The translations under genes were made by a program, and so were the position numbers. A stretch of DNA of 64,000 bases from NCBI GenBank assembly GCA_030077755.1, contig JAQJZZ010000001.1, positions 1,364,001-1,428,000 on the forward strand, in the 5' to 3' direction. Source of the DNA: Filosporella fistucella. Lineage: Eukaryota; Ascomycota; Leotiomycetes; Helotiales. Of this stretch, positions 21,065-32,476 are shown one piece after another. Position 1 is the stretch's first letter. Each line of letters begins with the position of its first letter. The notes beneath the pieces were generated by a model. It made no database searches. It was not told where the DNA came from and worked only from the letters and a program-made list of their open reading frames with translations.

Positions 21065-23784
21065 TCAAGTGATGCTCATTTCGATCGACTCTGTCTCGTC
21101 GAAGAATGTCTTCACCGAGATTTCGCCAGCCCCGACTCTCCTAAAGTACTTCCTTGGCATCGACCCCCCTACTCTCTCTTCTTTTTTTTCAGTCTTCTCC
21201 TCTTGAAGCAGTAGAACGATTGAGGTTTTGTGGAACTTCACGGTCGCAATTTGCAGCGCCCAGAACACATCATCCTCGGGCCCAACTCTATCAAAGGCGG
21301 CTACACCAATCCACTGGTCTTGCACCGCATCGTCAGGGTTTGTGACGGTGTACCAACCGTGAATTGGGTATCCGAAATTGCTAAAAATCCCCCGCAGCTT
21401 GGGGTTGAGCTCGTATTTGTAGGATTGCTTGAAGGTGAATCCAACATCAGGTGTCTCGGCACGACGAATCCGTCGGAGCTTTCCTCTGAGGTGAAGCTCT
21501 GGATGTCCTTGGAGAGAGCCAGGGGGCTGCTCAACAATTCGCAATCGTGTAGTAGGAAACAAGTTTGTCCCCAAGGAAAGCCAGCATAGCTCACCATCGG
21601 TGACGAGCCAAGACCAAGACGGAGCTCGATTTCGCTGTGGTGGTTGCTGTGGTGGTGCACAAGCGATCCAGGGGAGCTGGACGCATAGATTGCTACTCGT
21701 AATGTCCCCCAAGAACGGATCCGGTTCTTCGTTCGCTTTGGGGTCTTCGGGGGATATTGTTGCTGCTACCTGCTCCGAGTTAAGGGGCCCAGTCCAGAAT
21801 CCGGCAATGTACTCAAGAGCGGCGCGTCTTTGAAAATTTCGTGCCAGGCCCTCCACCGCCCAGATCTTATCGTCGGGAAAGGTCAGCGACCTCTTAGAGT
21901 ATTCAATGAGCAACTTGGTCCAGCCTCTCAGAGTTGCATCGTTGATCTCAGAGCGCATGTCGTCGTGGAGCACGTCCTTGTCTTGCCTATCTTGCCTTCG
22001 AGCGTCGGCAATCTTCCACCAGTCACTGGATTTGTGCTCGTGGCACTCGATCCAGACTCCCCCCTTGCACTCGAGGACAATGACGCCTGCGGTGAAGTGA
22101 ATAACTTTTCGTGACATAAACCGCTCTTGAAGGGTCCATCCCCGTCGGTTCCAAGTGGTCTTCTCGATATCGAGGTTGAGCCGACTAACCTCCAGCCGCC
22201 CTGTTGTGATTGGGGAGATGTTGAAGTAACCATATCCTTCATCCACACCAGGCCCATCATAACTGATCGGTATCAACTCGGGCTGTCTGTCGATTAGGAA
22301 GCCGTCCGTGGTGCTGATGGAGCCGGTAGCAGCAAGTGTCACCACTGCGTTGAGGTAGATGTCGCCCATGTTTTGCGCCTCGTGGCGCCAGTCGGCCACA
22401 TCATCCTGGATGATGCACAGCGAATCAATCCAAAGGTATCGGAGACCCAATAAGCGGGTAGTGAGTGCCGCGTCTCTATACGTCTTGGGGCCTTTTTCCA
22501 GATCAATGCCGTTTGGATACTGGAACGATGATATAGTTGCACGCTCGGTCATCTGAGCCGGTTTGATGCCCCAGCAGTAGCTGAGTGCAGCGTACTCGCA
22601 TGATTCAATGCTATTAGTGTCCACGAGCACGCATGAATATGGATGATTCTCGGGCGCAAGATCGAGAAGACGTGTTGGCATAACATTGCGGGCTAGTGGT
22701 CTGCATCCGTGGTGGGTAAAGTCACAAACCGCCATCCACTTTTTGATCGCTATAATGTTCTCCTCGCACACTGGATTGCCTGGATATGGTTTTTGAATGA
22801 TTCTTCCATGCACGGCGACAGCATCTTCCAGGCTGTTATTAGCTGGACTTTCCACCACGACGATCCTGGGGAGCACAACTTGCCATAGTCAGTGTTCACT
22901 TCAAATAGGCCAGAACGCCTTTTCTGTGGATGAGCGACCATCACGGCTCCCTGCCGGAGTGGGTTACGAACGATGTCTTGGTTTCCAATAAAGAAAACGA
23001 ACACAGGGCCATCCCCTTGCTCTGCGCCTTTCTCTATCGATGCGACGAAGTATAGGCACAAGAGACAAGTGTCCGCCGACTTGACCAACTGGCCAAAGTT
23101 TTCCGAATGGACGTAGCCCTTGACCCCCGACTCCCCTTCTGGCCCGACCTTTCGTTCTGGAAGCATAAGTGTCTGATATGTGATTCCTCTGCATGCCTGA
23201 CATAAGCGCGATGCATCGTTCTCGCTGGAGCCTGCAATGACCAGATACGCGGTGTACTTATTTGTCGCGATCGCGAGTTCCAGTGCTGTGAGACCGGCTG
23301 AGGTTTTGAGTTTTGTGTCCGCACCCTTCTGCAAGAGAAGCTTCACAATCTCATTGTACTGCTTTGATATGGCATGATGAAGCGCAGTCCAACCATCGTT
23401 GTCTTGTATGTTAATGTCGGCGCCATGGACAAGCAGGAGCTCCACCATCGAGGAGTGCCCGTGTCCGCACGCAAGTTGCAGTGGGGTCCTGGATTGATCG
23501 TCTACTGCGTTAACCTTGGCTTTGCTTTCGAGGAGCTTTTCTGCTACAGCTTTGTAACCATTCACGGCCGTGATGTGCAGCAATGTCCTCCCTCCAAGCC
23601 CTACCTCATGAACCGATGCACCGTTTTCCACGAGCTTGATTGCAAGGGTCACATCCCTGGCCGCCAGTGCTTCTTGAACAGAAGCGACTGGGAGCTTTAC
23701 ATTCTCGTTCTTGGCTTCAATTGTCGCCGTATCTTGTGATTTACCAGCTATGATTGGGAGTTTGCTGCCCGTCCCCGACGACAT
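21065..23784 (-). CDS. Ankyrin-repeat HET-domain protein (heterokaryon incompatibility type)
   Basis: HET-domain proteins act in fungal self/non-self recognition and can trigger cell death of incompatible fusions; this one's partner is unknown. The N-terminal exon carries four to five ankyrin repeats at about residues 35-180, such as RTPLQLACGHGHSSMVELLL and WTALHHAISKQYNEIVKLLL. A Cys-bearing segment (LCQACRGI) comes next. The second part has the HET domain: YAALSYCWG, LRYLWIDSLCIIQDD and the later RGWTLQERFMSRKVIHF. The two halves lie in different frames. A GC-AG intron at 22883-22825 (donor G|GCAAGT, branch CTAATAAC, acceptor TGGAAG) joins them in frame to about 886 residues. Otherwise a one-base loss in a run of four Gs on the plus strand near 22868 would make it a pseudogene. 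Having the ankyrin repeats N-terminal to HET is less common than the reverse. Confidence 0.82.
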
Positions 23785-24899
23785 TTTGTTGGCTTCTGAA
23801 GACGACTTGGCTATCTATCTACAGGTTCGGGATCGTCAATGGCAATTTCCCATCAAAAGGCTCCGCAATCGTACTGCGATGAACACTGTAAATAGGTGGG
23901 AACTGATTGTAAGTTGCAAGAGACTGCCGACTGTAACAAAAGCTAGATTCACCAAGGAATGGATTACTCCCACGTACATACTCTGATTCAGGGTGATCAG
24001 CTGACCGATAGAGTGATTATCTGATTGGCTCTTATCACTAGAACATCAAGATAACCTGACTTTCAGCCCTAATGCGGAGCTATCTGACATCGATCTATCA
24101 CACACTGTACTAGTAGGCTAGGCCACCGACTTAATCAGCTGTGAGATACTTATGGGTCATTCTTGTGTGTCATTGAATTCACTTGCCTTGTGGCAAGTTG
24201 ACCCATTTGAGTCTAGTTGCTATCATCAGCAATTATTGCAAAGATTGTGAAGTGATTGGAGCTGCTCCCTATGACAAGCCCCCAAGTTAAAACAGGAAGT
24301 GCCAGACCTGAAACAAATTTCATATCCTACTGTACCTAAGCAAGCAGATACTTCAAGCAGCGCGGATGTAATTGCAGGTAATATGCACTAGATGTGTTTA
24401 TATAACGACGTTCTGGCTTGTGATATCAGATCACGTGATATGAAAACACTGTGCAACAATGGCTCGGAATGGTGGTCCCTTGACCTCTAAGTTCAGATCT
24501 GTATCACGTGACATGGAAATACGTCTGCGTTCCGAACTGTTTTTAAAAGAGTTTAGGCTACCAGGTCACCGATTACCCTCCTGCCTGTACCCCTTCCTTC
24601 CAGAAGATGTTTTTTTGTACACTGATCTCGTAGATAGAGCTTCTTATCTCTCTCTCCCTGTCTCCGGAACATAAATCCAGCCAATGAATCCCTAATCAAT
24701 ACCAAAGACAAAACGCAACGAAGCTCAACTTTCGAATTCCTCCAAAAATCTACCTTTATGATTGGTAACAACCTCTATTTCACTTTCAAACTCAAAGCAA
24801 TGCATATTGAAATCAAGATTTAGAGTAGATTCAAGTTTTGCTACAATGGCTACTTACCTCAACTCCTCTCCTCCACTCTCCTCTCACCCCTTTAGCCCG
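23785..24899. other. Intergenic with palindromic CACGTG sites
   Basis: There is no supportable ORF. A perfect ATCACGTGAT palindrome is at 24430-24439 and a second ATCACGTGAC at 24503-24512. A 7-bp hairpin (ACTTGCC-TTGT-GGCAAGT) lies at 24181-24198. Confidence 0.5.
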
Positions 24900-25145
24900 T
24901 CAACAAAAACAACAGCCGCCGTCCTTCTCTTTCTTCCCTTCATCTTCTCCTCTTTTCATCTGCCGCTTAATCCTCTCGGAGTCATAGTCAAAACAAAGCC
25001 CCACATACCGCTGTTCCCTTTCAGTATGATTCGGACATTCGGACGGAGGTCCTGGATTGAGCTGGAGACGGTACGCAGCGCAGTGGTGGGTGTGAACCTC
25101 AGAATGAGGATACTTACAGAAAGTGGCAGTTTCAGTAATGCACAT
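24900..25145 (-). CDS. Small Cys/His-rich protein, family member A (81 aa)
   Basis: Function is unknown. The single exon begins MCITETATF and has Cys at 2, 10, 22, 37 and 49 and His at 14, 18, 20 and 21. It ends in a basic, Lys-rich tail closing GGCCFC. Residues C2, the aromatic at 9, H14 and C22 fall at exactly the spacing seen in three other small proteins of this region, so I treat it as a divergent member. The Cys/His pattern suggests a zinc-binding fold. An internal GTAAGT could be a donor, but no acceptor gives a longer open frame. It may be intact or recently diverged. Confidence 0.5.
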   Translation of the reverse strand: MCITETATFCKYPHSEVHTHHCAAYRLQLNPGPPSECPNHTEREQRYVGLCFDYDSERIKRQMKRGEDEGKKEKDGGCCFC

Positions 25146-26267
25146 GGCTGTGGTGTCTGTGGTTAATGTTTTATGGTACGTATGTGAGTCTCTCTAGGTG
25201 TGAGTAGATGTGAGAGTCTCTGTGAGTGAATGATAGGATGTAGATGATGTGGAACGAGCTTGGCATTCGGAGAAGTTCAGACATTTATTCAGCCCGAGAG
25301 ATTGATGTTCTGTAGAAATATCCGTTTATGAAACATGTATATGTATAATTAAACAGTGGTTTCCATTAAAAAGACAGTGAAGAGTTTCAGAAGAGTCGCC
25401 ACCAGTGCCGTATTGCCTCCACTTAATCTAGTGTATGAAGTTATGCAGAAAGGGAAATACACCTTCGAGTCATGGCCAGTTACTCTCTAGCTATTTTCAT
25501 AATACACAAAGGTTGGAATGTTGAGAGGGCTTAGCTCTTAGCCATGAAGAGTTAAAGTGATTGAATTTTCTGTTGGTGAAGGAAGTTCTCAAGGCGACTC
25601 AGTTGAGACATGATAGTTTGGAAAGAGCCATCTCTCCGAGCTTTGAAATGTCTCGTGTTGTATTGATCTGTTGCAAACAATACATTGTCTGAACTTGGTT
25701 CCTTGTTCTCACAATTGCTTTAAGACGGGAGAATGTTATATTCTAAATTCTTTTACCTTCGTTGTTAAGGCTTGAAGCTTCATATTCTGCAGTCCCAAGA
25801 CCTCGTTTTGTTTCATATGCCAGAGTATTCTTGTACCATCTCGGCAAGGTCGACAAAACAGTTAGATCGAACTTGTTGTCACCAAGAGAAATTGATGGTC
25901 ATAGAGTATGTGGACAGCGTAGCGTTTTTTGTTACAGTGTAAGGATGCCGGTGGAGCACCTGTTCTTTACTCGCTTATCCCTTCAGGGGAAACGAGGCGC
26001 CTGTATTTGCCTTTGTCTGTTGGTTTAATTTTTATCTGTTGAAAGAGAATATACAATGATTTCTTCAGAAATCGTCAAGCAAAGCTTTGCCATCAATTTA
26101 GCTACTACTTGCAGATATTTGAGTTTATATTTGACATGAAAAGACTCGCTCTTGTCACAAATGTCTGGGAAAGTTGGAATAGATACAGCGATTCATCTCG
26201 TAAGCATCAGAATATTTTAGTTGAAGGATTTTATTGTTAGATAGTGAAAAATTCTAGGACATCAAGT
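25146..26267. other. Intergenic, AT-rich
   Basis: Short frames only (for example plus strand 25762-26028), without domain character. I see no repeat or RNA gene. Confidence 0.45.
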
Positions 26268-26477
26268 TCACAGAGTCCCTGATTTTGAGGAGAATATCTG
26301 TCGTAGCAGTTCCTTGCGACATGCCTTGCAAGTCTTATCAATATCTTTTGTGATCTCTGACATCCTCCAGCAGCACCGGGGACTGCTCATGAAGTTGATT
26401 TTGAACGCGTGACAGGTTTCAACCGTGTCGTAGACACAGCTACAATGAGTATAGCGCGTTGTGGTATATTTGCACAT
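26268..26477 (-). CDS. Small Cys/His-rich protein, family member B (69 aa)
   Basis: Function is unknown. The ORF starts MCKYTTTRYTHCSC. Cys residues are at 2, 12, 14, 22, 35, 36, 50 and 53, with a closing CKAC knuckle (KTCKACRKEL). The arrangement M-C-x6-Y-x2-C-x-C-x7-C matches members C and D position for position with C in place of H at 14. Eight Cys in 69 residues with no signal peptide points to a cytosolic or nuclear zinc-binding mini-protein rather than a secreted effector. Single exon; start chosen as the only ATG giving the MC start. Confidence 0.6.
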   Translation of the reverse strand: MCKYTTTRYTHCSCVYDTVETCHAFKINFMSSPRCCWRMSEITKDIDKTCKACRKELLRQIFSSKSGTL

Positions 26478-26842
26478 TTTAATTGTGTGTTTTGTGTGTG
26501 TTTCCAGTGGGCAAAGATGATGGGATAGTTGGGAATGTGCCTTGTGGGGGCGGTGGAGGGTTTTATAGTCTTCAAGTTATTGTTCTAGGTAGGAACAAAC
26601 AAAGATGGATAATGGTCAATACAGACAAGGAGTTGGCATTTGCTCGATTCAACAAAGGGAAAGTCGGCTGTCCCTTGTCAAATTATCGTGATGACATCAG
26701 TATATTGAAAAATCCAAGTCAGCTAACAAAGAGTTTGGTAGGTTTCCGGTCTCTTGAAACTGAGTCCTTGATCAATCTCTTCCAAATATTAAATACAAGA
26801 ATTGGAAAATCTTATTATTCGACCCCTATGAAGATATCAAAC
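26478..26842. other. Intergenic
   Basis: It separates member B from the 3' end of the FAD oxidase gene. The plus-strand 125-codon frame overlapping 26483-26860 has no domain signal. Confidence 0.4.
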
Positions 26843-29059
26843 TCAATCTTTTCGACATAGTCGTCCATTCTGTGTTGGAATCCATGGAAGCTGCCCCGTC
26901 ACCTCCCAATCCTCGCTTCCTACAGCAGTGGGTGCGTAGAATAGTCCATAAGGATCGAGTTCTTGCTTTAAGTCGTAAAGTCTGTCGTAATGGCTTCCAT
27001 AAAAGCTTTGTTGGAAATTGGGCTCGTTGATATCTGCCTCTGATGCATACGACCCCGCACCTGGGGAAGCTGCGATTAATTTTGGCATCCAATCTGTTGT
27101 CATAGTTTTCGACACATTTTGGATTTGAGCCATGGATGCACTGTTGTCCCAAAGTCCAGGAATGATGAAGTGAGTGAGAGTCTTTCTCCAAGCTGGATTG
27201 ACGGCATTGTCTTGATTGGCGTAATTATTGACTGCAGACTTGATATTGTAGCCGACTAGAATACCACCTCCTTCAACTGCATGACGGACTGCAGCAAGAG
27301 TGGCATTGAGTAATTTGGCGTCCTGGAAGTTTTCTCGAGGGAAGAGACGACTGGCAGCATGATTGTTCCAACCTCCAACATTTTCTGGTGGGAAACTTGC
27401 TTCCCAAGCTGGGTAAAGACTTGCATACTGGGTGAAGACTGGTGCTACCGGAATTTTCAGATTGCTGAGGTCTTTCAACAAAGGTTCGACCAATTTCTGA
27501 AGCTGTGGCTTGGTCATGTTTCCTCCCCAAAATGGATTGAAACTGAACGTCAAAGCCCCAGCAGCATTTGGAGCAACCAGAAAGTAGCCATATGTGCCAG
27601 CATCCGTGAAAGTGGCAAAGTATGTCATGTACGCTCTAATACCGGCCCAAAATGTATCTGCGCTGAGAGTACTGCTGACTGAATAATCAAAAGTCATAGT
27701 TGTGACTGGAATTTTGGGATATGCCATGATGACCATGGAAGTAACGACACCGAAAGTACCTAAATTTGTGTTAGTGACTGAACACAAAATCCTAAATGAA
27801 CGCCACTTACTTCCACCTCCACCCCGCAAGGCCCAGAACAATTCAGTGTTCGATGTTGCACTAGCTGTTACGAATTTTCCGTTGGGAAGAACAACCTCAA
27901 TGGACAGTACCTGTAAATATTGGTATAAGCAGTGGAGCCAATAGCCGGTTCCTTTCACTTGCCTGATCTGCTGCCATTCCAACAAGACTTGACATTGGTG
28001 AATGACCTCCACCAGCGATGTAGCCACCAGCAATTCCAACAGTCTGTTTGAGCCATTAGCTTCGTGATAAGTAACAAGGCACCGTCACTGACTCTACATT
28101 CTCCACCCACAGCGGTAACGTTATTCGCCTCGGCAAGCTTGTATACATCTTCAGTCATGACACCGGCACCAAGCTTGAATGCAGGTCCATTATATGATCC
28201 GTACTTATACTTCGGCAAGAATTTCAGATCGTTGAGGCCATGCGTCCAAAGTGACAAAGAACCAGCACCAACAGACTTGTCTGCAAAGTCGTGACCAGTA
28301 TTCCTCACAACCAGACGCAGGTTGAGATTCCGAGCAAAATTAAGGGCCAATTGTATCTGAGCGACATTCTTCACCGCGATAGAATATGCTGCATAACCAC
28401 CAATTGTGCAATTTGTAGCTTGTGTTCGAAGTGAAGGCGGAACGCAGGTGAGACCCTGGTACAATGGCCATTGAGCTGAGGTGGGGTCGGCGACGCTGGA
28501 AAAATCAGTTCGGATCGTGATGATTTTGAAATCTACTTACTGGAAATGAGCACTATTCCATTGGGCAGTAATGGAAGCACATAAAGATGTGTTGTATTGT
28601 GGCCATTCTTTAAAGCAAGGCGCAGCGAGAGGTACAGTCTTTATCAGAGCCCCTCCGGTGAGAAGATCGAGTACTTTCCAAGTGGTTTGGCTAGGCCACT
28701 TTGCGTCCCCAGGAAATACCTTACATTTACAAGGTTCTGGTTCAGCAATTGGATACTGGAAGAGTGCAGCATCTGACAGCTTCAATTTCGTGATATTCGC
28801 CAGAACCGATGGTGTTAATTGAAGGTTCTCCCATGGAAACAAAGGGGCTTCTTTAGCAGATGGAGATGATGTAACAATTGCAGCAGCAGGTGCAAGATTT
28901 GCAGAATTTGCAGCTGCGAGTCCATATCAGATTATTCCGAAGTTTGTTAATTGGCATGAACGGGGACTTACAGATAGTTTTACCCCCAGTGGTAATTGTC
29001 TGGCACGAGACAAGGTGCAGAACGGCTGCGAAGAGCAGAAATCCTATACTTTGTGCCAT
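26843..29059 (-). CDS. Secreted FAD-linked oxidoreductase, berberine bridge enzyme family
   Basis: It is a BBE-like flavoprotein oxidase; the substrate is unknown and could be a secondary metabolite or a sugar. Six exons (29059-28972, 28913-28541, 28495-28093, 28043-27963, 27910-27811, 27759-26843) give about 653 residues. A signal peptide is clear ([20 protein letters not shown]). The PCMH-type FAD domain shows VRNTGHDF with H222, and GGEC with C287 before [17 protein letters not shown]. These are the two residues that attach FAD covalently in bicovalent BBE enzymes. [11 protein letters not shown] follows. The C-terminal BBE domain ends with the family signature [29 protein letters not shown]. 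The intron at 27962-27911 has a GC-AG boundary (CAG|GCAAGT), which the reading frame requires. No obvious cluster partners are adjacent. Confidence 0.92.
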
Positions 29060-30680
29060 TTGGAGCAAATATACTTTGAAACTCAATTTTTGAGCTTCAG
29101 GATAGCCAGGGAAATCTTTCGAGAAGGTGGGCAAAATATTTGAGTTATATGCATTGTTTATTTGCTCAATCCAAATCAGCTTTCGCTGCCGGCAAAATGC
29201 TTAGAGTAGGAAGTCAGCCGTAAATGTAACCTTTACATCCAAATTGTCAATATCACCCCGCAGCTTCATGCGCTGATGATTCCCAGAAGCTACCGCATCC
29301 CCGAGAATCACTCCCTTGATAGCAGTTGGGTGGCCTGTCAAAATGTAGAAACCAAATATTATTGGGCATTGAGCCTGTATGTTCAGGGGAGAGACATGCA
29401 GGTGGCTGAACGGCAGCTAGGGTGGCTGTAAGGGGAGCTTCCCCGCCCCTGTAGTAAAATTATCACTGGCACCCTTTTGGATGTAAGCCTGTTGTCATCG
29501 TCCCATGGTTGCATGACTCCCAAAAGCTTCTCTGTAGGTAAAATATCGACTACCATATTTTCCCGGCCTATTTTGTAGATTTGTTTTCCCCAATTGAAAC
29601 GGCAGATATCGGAAACGATAGTCTATCAAATATTGTCTTGTTATAGAGCTCAATGCAGCGGCAATTGGGTAAAGCTTCTGATATTCACCTTGTCAACGAC
29701 CAATCTCAGCTTAATAATACCCAACCGTGTAGTAATTGCCCTGAAAATTACCCCGCTATCACAAGATCCGAAGTTTAGACACAAAACTAAGTTACGATTC
29801 AATGGAAATCCTTTCCTTGAACTTCTCTTATGGCTATTGTGACAGTGATTGCGTGATTATCTCATTTTTTCTTGGTGGGTATATCACAGTAGGTGAATCT
29901 TTGGCAAAGATGTGTTGATGGACTCTGATGGTTTACTGAGATTGACATCACTTTACGATAACAGTTTCTAAAGGTACCCTATTCACGTCAATCATACACG
30001 ATACCAACGAGTTTTTCAATTCTCTCTGGGCGAAATTTCAGAACCTAGAACGCTGCGATTGAATAGAGGTAAATGCTGTTTGGCAAAATATCTTTGAGGA
30101 TTTTCATTTCTTTCGAACAAGGAAGCTTTCGTCGACAAAGAACACAATGCCATTGTTCGATATTACTACCCTTTGCTGTATATCTAAAATTTTGATCAAG
30201 TACTGCTATCCTATGAAACTGAATTTGAGACAATGGAGTTCTTCTAGAATATCCAAAGTATACAATGCCTGTTATGGTCGTACCTTCCTGGTACGGCACC
30301 GGTATCAGCCGGGTACCTTATGTAGTTTAGTTAGAGACAGAGAATACATCACGCTTTTGCCTTCTTCATACTGGTTTCGCCACAATGCCCTTGATTGTAT
30401 AAAATTCCCAGCCACTTCATCCACATACTTTTCTCTACGATTCGATCCCTGTATTCAGTCTTGGAACATCCTTCATATTCCATTACGGTCTTTGGCATCC
30501 TAAGAAATCAGGTACGTCTAAACCTCCTTCAAAATGGATCATTCTGACCAGCTGAATCATCCCGGGCCAGAATCGACTCATGGCCATTCCCCACAACCAG
30601 TTGACGGTCAAAACGAAGATCTCATGAAGTTCAATCTCTCTACACTAGTAGCAAGCTTCAATTAGAATGAATCTTTATTT
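29060..30680. other. Intergenic, promoter side of the FAD oxidase and zinc-finger genes
   Basis: A 43-codon open frame starting ATG 30534 (MDHSDQLNHPGPES) precedes the zinc-finger ORF and could be a leader exon, but no splice joins it convincingly. Nothing else is seen. Confidence 0.45.
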
Positions 30681-31325
30681 ATGTCTCTAAATATACCCAA
30701 TCAAGCGGCACCTTTATGGACACCTATAAATTCAGATCAACGAAGAGAAGGCTCTGCATCTTTTGACGACCAAGCCCCTTCCACAACGAGAAGAGGGCTT
30801 TCCTATCGTAGATGCTTTTTCAATACCGTTTCTAAACTAAATTTTGCAGATCACACGAAAAGAGCCCATGGCCAACACTTTTGCGTCGGTTGCCACAGAA
30901 TCTTCGGACAAGGAGAGACGTTCAAAAAACACAAATATTTTAATCATGAAGCGACCAGGAAAGGCTTAATCTCTTGTCCCAATTGCAAAAGAAAATACGT
31001 ATCAACAGCCGGACTAGCAGCTCATGTCAGGCTAAATAACTGCCGGGGGAATAGGACAGTTGAATGTGAGGATTGTGGGAAAACATTCTTGCATAAGGCA
31101 CGTTATATAAAGCACTTCCAAATGCAGCATTTGGGTCCAAATAATGTTGGATGCGGGGGATGTGGGAAGATTATAGGGAGTGCAGAGACACTTGAGAGGC
31201 ATATTGTGCTTTGCCCGGAATTTAATGATACCGAAGACGTAGAATCTGTAGCGTCTGAAGACTCTCCCCCAGCCACTGAGCAGAGTGAAGTTGAGGTTTC
31301 CGGTTATTTTATGACCCAAACATAA
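30681..31325 (+). CDS. C2H2-type zinc-finger protein (214 aa)
   Basis: It is probably a nucleic-acid-binding protein; the target is unknown. The single exon encodes at least four fingers in tandem: FCVGCHRIF with a following HKYFNH pair, SCPNCKRKY ending in H...C (a C2HC variant), VECEDCGKTF with HFQMQH, and GCGGCGKII ending H...C. An upstream degenerate finger (NFADHTKRAH) lacks its first Cys pair, which may lie on an unseen exon. The tail is acidic (EDVESVASEDSPPATEQSEVEV). It lies in AT-rich accessory DNA without a recognised transposase. A two-exon peptide might start at 31332 just downstream (MTESSLVAQESLGHG, GTATGT donor), but this is not supported enough to list. Confidence 0.6.
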   Translation: MSLNIPNQAAPLWTPINSDQRREGSASFDDQAPSTTRRGLSYRRCFFNTVSKLNFADHTKRAHGQHFCVGCHRIFGQGETFKKHKYFNHEATRKGLISCPNCKRKYVSTAGLAAHVRLNNCRGNRTVECEDCGKTFLHKARYIKHFQMQHLGPNNVGCGGCGKIIGSAETLERHIVLCPEFNDTEDVESVASEDSPPATEQSEVEVSGYFMTQT

Positions 31326-32083
31326 TCAGCAATGACTGAGAGCTCACTTGTGGCCCAAGAAAGTCTGGGCCATGGGAGTCCTCCCAATCCTGCTTCTCAA
31401 GCTTCTAGCCTTGCGGACCTTGACACGGCAGCTCTCAAGGGGCACGAGAACGAAATTGTATGTCCATCCGAGCCCCCAATATCGAACTTTTATCCCTAAG
31501 GGCTCTAGTTAATATGCTGGCAAGCGCTAGTACAAGTATGTTTCAATTCATAGAAAATTTAGCCCTATAGGCAGAGGAGGTATGTATCGACTCCCGAAAT
31601 CTCTTGATTTCTTCAGGAGTGGAAGAATATTTCTCGCTCGTAATTTCAATATTCAGTTTTATTGTCTTGCTATGTGTATCAGTAAGAGAGACGTATCTTA
31701 TTTATATCGGACTTCAATTTGATCTCTTAACTTTGTGGTGACGTGACGCGGGGTGTAATAATTGCTTAGCTAGGAACAGCATGTCTATGTTTTACCTTGA
31801 GCGCTTCCCTCTCAACGAATTTTGAAATTTCAAGATCCTGTTCAACGGGAGATAGCTGAAATAAGACATTGTAGCCCACTATGGGTTCGAAGTATTTGCG
31901 ATGCCAATAAGTACTTAGAGTTCTTCAGAATTTTATCCTTTTACCACTCAAGGATGGGAATTATGAACGTGTTGAACAATGGACTTTTGTAGCACAGAGA
32001 TGATGTGGATTGGTATTGAGAAATCAATCGTCACGATTGTGTGAAAATTATATGAATTTATATATAATCTGCACGAGGCGATC
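31326..32083. other. Intergenic
   Basis: It contains the possible small peptide start at 31332 (about 43 codons to a GTATGT donor). No conserved domain is visible. Confidence 0.4.
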
Positions 32084-32476
32084 TCAAAATTGACCGCTTA
32101 CTGATTGATGCCAAACAGAAGGTCCTTTCACTTGAAGTTTGATCCTCTGATCCTCCTCCTGCTGCCTTGTATCTTCGAGCCCAAAATCGGGCACTAGACT
32201 ATCAACCAATTTCTGCTCCTCTCCTCTTCTAAGCTCGACCCACTTTTTTCTCACCTCACTTTTGTTCTTCGAAGCTACCCAATCGTCCACACATGCCAAA
32301 TTTTCAGCACAAGAAATGCAGTAGTCATGCTTCTTGGCTCGGATACTAGGTTATAAATTACTGCAATTGCCTTTACATGTTAAGAATTAGCTCCTGGTAT
32401 GGTTACCTTTACATGGCATGAAGTAAACAGTAGTGTGACTGCAGATGGTGTAGGGGAGATATACTATCTGGTGCAT
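32084..32476 (-). pseudogene. Small Cys/His-rich protein, family member C, apparently broken
   Basis: A first exon from 32476 to 32407 encodes MHQIVYLPYTICSHTTVYFM followed by PCK. Its Y9, C12, H14 and C22 align exactly with member D, though position 2 is His rather than Cys. A GTAACC donor follows. A second open segment from about 32345 encodes KKHDYCISCAENLACV, the CxxC knuckle of the family, then a charged helix-like tail to a stop at 32084. The only donors available end in phase 0 or 1, whereas the second segment needs phase 2. The model therefore does not splice in frame as read, and a one-base change or a missed micro-exon is required. Call it a decayed copy with caution. Confidence 0.45.
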
